Of a stretch of 64,000 bases of DNA, positions 60,301 to 64,000 are shown one piece after another. Both the position numbers and the translations under genes were made by a program. The notes below the pieces were generated by a model. That model had not been told where the DNA came from and did not search any database. It saw only the letters and a list, made by a program, of their open reading frames with translations. Each line of letters begins with the position of its first letter. Within the stretch, counting starts at the first letter, position 1. Origin of the DNA: Symsagittifera roscoffensis (Eukaryota; Xenacoelomorpha; Acoela; Convolutidae); the NCBI RefSeq assembly GCF_963678635.1, contig NC_087062.1, positions 81,386,751-81,450,750 on the forward strand, written 5' to 3'.

Positions 60301-62568
60301 TTCCCCTCAAAAATAACTCCAAATTAAGCTGAGACATGCAACTCAATCCAAATATTACGTTCATAGAGGTAGGTATATAGTTGAGACTTAATTTTGGGGA
60401 AGGAGGGCAATTTTCCGGACCTTTTTGGAACATTTTTTAGGCAAGCAAATTGACCCTCCGCGCTCTTCAAAAACATTATCAAAACTGTAATTTGGAAAAA
60501 AATAAGCACCATATACCTTCTCTTTTTCTGCATCATATTTTTCACTAAAAATGTTATGAAAACTATAAAAACACTATTTTGCGGTTATTCTGAGAGGAAA
60601 TTCTGTCTCCTCGCTCTCATAAAAACCTGCTACTGTCTTTTTTTAGCAGCTCGTTGCGGTTTGGGAGAGGGGGTGGCAGATTTCTACCAAATCGTTCTAA
60701 AAAACAACCTCTGACCAATTTTTTTAAACTAAAAATTAGCTTTTTTGGCACTTGCTCCTTCTCATAAATAGTATATATTGGTGCCAAAGACGCCTTTCGA
60801 AAAATTTTAAGATCGTCAGCTAAAAAAGAATTTTGTCAAATAGTTGCAAAGAGGGGAACATTTGGGTTATTAGGGAGTCAAATCTCTGAGGTGAAAGCGT
60901 TCCCCCTCCCTAAATCTGCTACTGAACCACAGTGTTAGGGAAATGCTAATTAAGGAACTCCATATTAAGAAGATATGAATATTGAACAATGCGACAAATG
61001 GGGAAAATTCTAGTCAAACACTTCTGAAGTGTGACAAAAAGCTAGGAGTTGATTTTTTATGAGCTTCAAATTTTAGATGAGCTTCAATAAAACAAAAGGT
61101 GGAATTTTGTTCAGAGATAGAAAAACGTCTCAAAAAAATGCTCTAAAAAACAGTTTCGTAAGTAGTTCCTAAAATAGAAATGATTTTTTTTTTTTCAACT
61201 GAAACCTTTTTTTGTACACATTTTATAAATATAAATACAATATGAATCCGCAAAACAAATTTCCTTCTTAGAACTTTTTAGGTCGAGCCAATTAAGTAAG
61301 AAAGCTTTCTGAACGATGGAACTTTGCATTTTTTTTTAAACTTAACAAAAACTACTAAATTACGAGTCTGTTTTTTTCTGCTAGGTGCGACAGTCGTCCA
61401 AGACATCTTCGACCGGTTCGTTTAAGTACTCGGTTTTGCAGTCGGAACAGATGCGCAACGAAGGCCGAAGACGCCAGCGGAGACGAGATGAAAGTCTGTT
61501 TTACGAGATGCGAATGAGTGGCGGAGCTCTCGGCACCAGCAGACGAGCAATGCGAGTCCCTTTCGGCGAACAGAGCTCCTCCGAAATGTCCGGGTTAGTG
61601 CAGTCCTACATTTCGAAGAAACCGACTATATTGAGAAAGGCTTGATAGTTTTTCAAAGATCCTATCTATGTAATTCGCAGAAACCTCAATTAAAAATTAC
61701 ATTTTTTATAACTGAGTTTAATTGCAATCTGAGTTTCAAGTTAGTAATAGGCAAGAGTCAGTTTATAACGAGAACAACTATCAAAAAAGTTTGCGATCTA
61801 CCTAACAATCGCCCTCCCATAAAAGTACAGTCATTTAGCACTATAGTTTTATATTGAAACTCGAATTTTGCTGCATTCTGATTGGTCGAAAATTCGACTT
61901 ACTTAGCCTACTTAACGATTGCCCCTCCTTCTCCCGCCTTTCTTGAAAGGGGAAGGGGTAATTGTTAAACAGATCCAAAATTTGTTCTTGAAAATTTGGA
62001 CGGGTTTAGGGAGACAGAAGACACATACGACCGGGTAGAGACGTGGGCTAACACTGGCTACGTCGACTGCTGCCCTCCCGCTGGAGTCTACAAAATGTCC
62101 CGTGGCTCCTCCCACTCCGGTGCCCCTCTGGTAAAGACCACCACCCGCAGCTGTTCACAATCTGGGGCGTCCCAGAGCAACACTGACTCGGCGGGTACTT
62201 CGGCGTCTATTGAGGAGACGACACCGAATGAGCCGGAAACCACGTGCAAAGCTACTGGTGCCAACATCACTGAAAGTACGATTAGCAGAGTCTTAGATGT
62301 AGAGAGTTGTTGCAAAAAAAAGAACAGACAGAGTCAATTAAAGAGAAAAATTGCCTATCTATTGAGTTTAGATGGGAGTTTAACTCATAGAGTAATTTCA
62401 GATAGGGTACACCGTCTGCTCGTCACGCTATCTTATTTTCGGCCGGATAGATTCGTGCAACTTCTTAGTCTAATACCGATCTTAATCTTACTCTTATATC
62501 TCCTAGTCTCAATAGATCTAGAGTATACTGGTTTTGTTACGAGTCGGTCTCTTGGAGAAAGCAACTAA
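48223..62568 (+). CDS. vwa5b-like: VWA5B1/VWA5B2-like protein (VIT + VWA domains), six exons
   Basis: Assembled from exons 48,223-48,310, 49,200-50,556, 52,216-52,330, 53,617-54,291, 61,385-61,593 and 62,010-62,568. All introns are GT-AG, phases match at every junction (1, 2, 0, 0, 2), and the sum is 3,003 bases or 1000 residues. Domain order: MPGL N-terminus typical of VWA5B proteins; VIT domain to about residue 160 ending LPSVCTPRY; VWA domain from about 355; a VWA5B-type segment after it (PVLSDIKIEW); then a low-complexity Ser/Gln/Arg-rich tail and a hydrophobic C-terminal segment. Vertebrate VWA5B proteins are poorly characterised, so no biochemical role is assigned; VWA domains usually mediate metal-dependent protein binding. 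The MIDAS-like site is altered: NRSNS (363-367) for DxSxS, and Leu434 where the family has Thr. The Asp of FTDG (461) is kept. The 5' exons are very secure; the last exon's end is less so. Confidence 0.9.
49200..50556 (+). CDS. vwa5b-like: VWA5B-like exon 2 (VIT domain and most of VWA)
   Basis: 1,357 bases from acceptor TTTTTTTTTCAAATTGCAG to donor CTCAAG|GTTCGT. Encodes the rest of VIT (NFEATVGGSHAELSLF, FYLPSVCTPRY), a linker, then the VWA core: EYIFVVNRSNSMSG, SSCLFNFVGYGSVFKRIF, RADMGGLDLFAPLEWIF and VIVFTDGPVNNT. The exon is clearly more GC-rich than its introns. The frame remains open past the donor for about 94 bases, ending in a proline-rich tail, but exon 3 matches the family better. 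Confidence 0.95.
51025..51195. repeat. AATCCATTATAAT motif cluster in intron 2
   Basis: Many copies of words such as AAAATCCATTATTATTG, AATCCATTATAAATGATT and ATAATGGATTAAATTCACT. Same style as 21,045-21,195 and 51,815-51,920. Confidence 0.65.
51295..51660. repeat. C-rich to G-rich strand-switch tract in intron 2
   Basis: Plus strand is C-rich with TTTACCC/ATTACC-like words at about 51,295-51,470. It flips to G-rich with GTGTAAAAGGGG-like words at 51,480-51,660, including a poly-G run near 51,582-51,598. The frames at 51,220-51,666 follow this composition and are not coding. Confidence 0.7.
52216..52330 (+). CDS. vwa5b-like: VWA5B-like exon 3 (end of VWA)
   Basis: 115 bases between CTTTTGTTGCAG and AAG|GTATAC. 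One base completes an Arg codon, then 38 codons: VFSVGIGMKADVELVRGLAT followed by AGNGHYCSVL. This is the last strand and helix of the VWA fold (family F.FGIG..V...LV.G.A..G.G). Too short for a typical ORF listing and found by family knowledge and splice phase. Confidence 0.93.
52625..52830. repeat. Family B-like fragment in intron 3
   Basis: CAGTAGCGAATTAAGGAGGGGGGAGGG resembles the left terminus of family B. The GCGCCCCTACAGCGCC and GCTTGCGCAGAAGAAACC text downstream is reminiscent of its interior. Diverged; weak call. Confidence 0.4.
53617..54291 (+). CDS. vwa5b-like: VWA5B-like exon 4 (post-VWA segment and low-complexity region)
   Basis: Acceptor TTGTGGGAGTTTCAG, donor GAAATG|GTAAGT, phase 0 at both ends, 225 codons. 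It opens VMQLLKIAMSPVLSDIKIEW, a hallmark VWA5B segment directly after the VWA domain. It then turns into a Ser/Gln/His-rich stretch (SSSHQSQTQSQTLDGQGQNQ) and an Arg/Gly patch (RRVGRGRNRG), probably disordered. The upstream open frame from 53,407 is intronic read-through. Confidence 0.92.
55590..56635 (+). repeat. Left arm of a 3.1-kb inverted repeat (family A) in intron 4
   Basis: Family A copy in plus orientation with extra internal sequence, mirrored by 57,700-58,740. Matching points have a near-constant coordinate sum of about 114,335: GAGTTCGACATAAACTGATG (55,603) with its complement near 58,720, GTGAACTGTGCGCC (56,107) with GGCGCAGAGTTCAC (58,217), and GGGATCGATCCGCCTACTCAGC (56,521) with its complement near 57,795. 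A hairpin-spacer relic with TCGGAACAACAAGACTGCTCG lies just outside at 55,525-55,585. Non-coding. Confidence 0.85.
56465..56552 (+). repeat. tRNA-like segment in the left arm
   Basis: Contains ACTTTAGTTACAGGTAACTG (A-box-like) and GGGATCGATCC (B-box-like, cf. GGTTCGANNCC) spaced as in a tRNA-derived promoter, flanked by GGAGC and GCCTACTC. The matching segment on the opposite arm (57,790-57,880, minus) has the same plan. Candidate tRNA-derived SINE head or decayed tRNA. A functional tRNA is not supported. Confidence 0.45.
56636..57699. other. Loop of the intronic inverted repeat
   Basis: About 1.06 kb between the arms. Its first part (56,660-56,880) is rich in AAATCGATTTGAAATCGATT-like words. 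No gene or open frame of note. Confidence 0.6.
57700..58740 (-). repeat. Right arm of the 3.1-kb inverted repeat (family A) in intron 4
   Basis: Reverse complement of 55,590-56,635 with moderate divergence. The inner end reads TTTGTTCCGACTTTCAAAGAAATTGAG, the minus-orientation family A end; the outer region ends AAATCATCAGCTTAAGTCGAAC. The tRNA-like segment is at 57,790-57,880 on the minus strand. Divergence between the arms indicates an old event. Confidence 0.85.
57790..57880 (-). repeat. tRNA-like segment in the right arm
   Basis: Minus strand reads GGAGCGACCGTAGTTTCAGG, then CTGGTGCAGTCATG, a CTCATAC...GTATGAG stem, then GGGATCGATCCGTCTACTC. Same A-box/B-box-like layout as 56,465-56,552. 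The intact stem between the boxes is better preserved here. Confidence 0.45.
59170..59530 (-). repeat. Family A copy (minus), diverged
   Basis: Starts ATTAATCCGAGTTTCGACGAAACTTACGGACTTTTTGTGCTCAG and runs through AAAATTAACGGGCAAATTC and TTAACGCTTAAG to CGTCTTAGAAATCGTTTCAAATTG, the order seen in other minus-orientation copies. It sits in intron 4, downstream of the large inverted repeat. Confidence 0.65.
60395..60930 (+). repeat. Family B copy in intron 4
   Basis: Contains GGCAAGCAAATTGACCCTCCGCGCTCTTC, a GGCACTTGCTCCTTCTCATAAATAGTATATATTGGTGCCAAAGACGCC block, and the ending GCGTTCCCCCTCCCTAAATCTGCTACTG, which matches the right end of the 35.2-kb copy. Confidence 0.68.
61385..61593 (+). CDS. 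vwa5b-like: VWA5B-like exon 5
   Basis: 209 bases from CTGTTTTTTTCTGCTAG to TCCGG|GTTAGT. Phase 0 start continues exon 4 (GNEM|VRQSSKT). Encodes about 70 residues, Ser/Arg-rich with a basic run (RRRQRRRDE). GC-rich relative to its flanks. The frame could read on to a stop at 61,645, giving a short alternative C-terminus. The matching phase of the next exon argues for splicing. Confidence 0.75.
62010..62568 (+). CDS. vwa5b-like: VWA5B-like exon 6, possible terminal exon with membrane segment
   Basis: Acceptor GACGGGTTTAG; the first base completes a Gly codon, then ETEDTYDRVETWANTGYVDC and 186 open codons in all to TAA. The first half is GC-rich and Ser/Thr-rich. The second half is more AT-rich but stays open and ends with a hydrophobic run (FVQLLSLIPILILLLYLLVS) that could be a single transmembrane helix. 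A long open frame in this composition supports coding to the stop. An internal donor (for example at CCTCTG|GTAAAG near 62,130) leading to the candidate exon at 63,355 cannot be excluded. Confidence 0.6.
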
Positions 62569-62788
62569 GTTGTAAGTTAAATTCAAATTGCTCTGGTGCT
62601 GAAATAACAAGTAATTTCAGCACTTACAAATAAGTGGGTTGTTAGTTTGATGGAGTGTGATTGGTTAGTCTTTAATATTTTATAGGGATAAAATATCTAA
62701 ATTATAACCAATAATAATATATAGTTTGGATCTGGTTCCACTATATCTGTCAATTTTTGCTTCCAAAGCTAAACTTCTTAGACAAATA

Positions 62789-62988
62789 NNNNNNNNNNNN
62801 NNNNNNNNNNNNNNNNNNNNNNNNNNNNNNNNNNNNNNNNNNNNNNNNNNNNNNNNNNNNNNNNNNNNNNNNNNNNNNNNNNNNNNNNNNNNNNNNNNNN
62901 NNNNNNNNNNNNNNNNNNNNNNNNNNNNNNNNNNNNNNNNNNNNNNNNNNNNNNNNNNNNNNNNNNNNNNNNNNNNNNNNNNNNNNNN
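62789..62988. other. Assembly gap (200 N)
   Basis: Exactly 200 N, a conventional arbitrary gap size, so the true length is unknown. The right edge opens with a tandem of AGTGTTGTCAAAGCTT-like units, suggesting an unresolved repeat. Confidence 0.98.
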
Positions 62989-63354
62989 AAGTGTTGTCAA
63001 AGCTTGCGCCAGTGTTGTCAAAGCTTATACATTTTTTTTATACATTTTTTAAGCTTATACAGATTTTTTCAGAGTAATTTATAATTTAAAACAAAAAAAT
63101 ATATAACAGAACAGTGAGTGCTTTGTAATTATTTAGTTACTTAATAAATTTGTGAAAAAAACTTTAGACCAAAACTCTTTCTCCATATTTTTTTAACAAT
63201 GACCGGAGCTAATGAATGATCAAAGTAAGATTTTTAAAATTATGACATACATTTAATAAAAAATTAGGGTTTTGCGTTACCTTTTGTAGTCGGAACGTTC
63301 TGTGCTGCTTGTGATATATCGAATCTTTGTTTTCACTTTGAACCTTGCTTTCAG

Positions 63355-63400
63355 GATTTGAACTTGGAGAGCAACGAAGGACAATCGCAAACTTGGCAGA
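63355..63400 (+). CDS. Candidate short internal exon
   Basis: Strong acceptor CTTGCTTTCAG before GATTTG and strong donor CAGA|GTAAGT after it. 46 bases are open in two frames: in phase 0 DLNLESNEGQSQTWQ, in the other FELGEQRRTIANLAE. It could be a later exon of the VWA5B-like gene or its isoform, or part of a downstream gene beyond the window. No family match by itself. Confidence 0.35.
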
Positions 63401-63944
63401 GTAAGTTTGAGTTTGATTGACATTATCGTATTTTCAAAAGCGATGCCATGCAAGTATTCGTAATGGTCACTAAAAAATTAAATTATAATTTAAAATATTT
63501 AAGATATCACTAAAATTAAATCTATTTGTATTAGATTTCAAAGCAGTGATTCAGGTACTCGAAATCAGAAACCAGTTTTTCAAATCCCCCTTTGCACAAA
63601 TGCTGTCCCAAAATAGTTGTCAACATTAAGAGTAATCATAGTCAGTCATAGTTTAGACTACCTAGCCCCATAACCTGTTGCCTTCAGCCTTCAACATATT
63701 TCGTTCAGCGCAAATTTAATCAGATAAGCCTTTTTCTCGTTTTCCCCACCTGTAAATTTTTGCTTATATCTTCGAATTGTTATGATGTGGACTAATTAGG
63801 CCATGACAAATATATTTGGTTTTGATGTTTAACCTTGTAAAACCACAATTGTGTAAAAACCTATTATTTAATCTTTGTATGATTGCCATCCCGTTGGCCT
63901 TTTCTCACTTAATGTCTTCTTTAAAAAAATATTTTAAAAATAAT

Positions 63945-64000
63945 CGAAAATTTTGTCGACTTATTTTAGGTTGATAAAATTGATATTCTGAGCTCTCCCA
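63945..64000 (+). repeat. Start of a family B copy, cut by the window end
   Basis: GAAAATTTTGTCGACTTATTTTAGGTTGATAAAATTGATATTCTGAGCTCTCCC matches the family B core (shown here in pieces: TTTTGTCGAC, AGGTTGA, TTGATATTCTGAGCTCTCCC). Confidence 0.7.

Noticed and set aside
1-64000. CRISPR arrays, bacterial operons or phage-like modules
   Set aside because: No repeat-spacer arrays and no prokaryotic gene organisation. Introns and retrotransposons show a eukaryotic genome.

Overview
This is metazoan nuclear DNA. It is strongly AT-rich by eye, gene-poor and full of degraded repeats, with one multi-exon gene using GT-AG introns and remnants of the LTR retrotransposon superfamilies Ty3/gypsy and BEL/Pao. 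A VWA5B-type gene plus BEL/Pao debris points to an invertebrate animal; I cannot name the species. There are no prokaryotic signals (operons, ribosome binding sites, CRISPR) and no convincing rRNA or intact tRNA gene.

Layout. 1-11,340: non-coding, with minisatellites, an inverted pair (about 7.64 kb and 9.08 kb) and a first copy of a dispersed repeat called family A here (4.57-5.39 kb, minus). 11,380-18,500: Ty3/gypsy graveyard: an RNase H fragment, then a 2.67-kb block (pol linker, integrase, pol tail, polypurine tract, 205-bp LTR and about 100 bp of flank) present twice in direct tandem, then an older LTR with a duplicated primer-binding site. 18.5-41 kb: non-coding repeats, including family B copies (termini like GCGGATTTAGG), two tandem plus further family A copies (25.4-26.9 kb), a family A cluster (31.2-33.9 kb), a foldback element built on TTACCCTAT motifs (21.66-22.05 kb) and a GTGCCGAA hairpin element (35.9-36.2 kb). 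42.0-46.2 kb: a dead, internally deleted BEL/Pao element on the minus strand.

48,223-62,568: the only confident cellular gene, on the plus strand, an invertebrate homologue of vertebrate VWA5B1/VWA5B2 (N-terminal VIT domain plus VWA domain). I assembled six exons with matching splice phases, giving a 1000-residue product. Its 7.1-kb fourth intron carries a roughly 3.1-kb inverted repeat (55.59-58.74 kb) made of two head-to-head family A copies. A 200-N assembly gap lies just downstream (62,789-62,988). A further short candidate exon lies at 63,355-63,400, so the gene or an isoform may continue past the window.

Most interesting signals: the VWA5B homologue with altered metal-site residues, a possible C-terminal membrane segment and an ATGTGATG start-stop overlap at the initiator; the very large intronic foldback with tRNA-like segments in both arms; family A with a conserved CAGGGC-GAA-GCCCTG hairpin between tandem units; the TTACCCTAT foldback element; and the tandem gypsy block whose two copies share the same disabling lesions. 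Most of these repeats are probably lineage-specific non-autonomous elements; novelty would have to be tested by database search.
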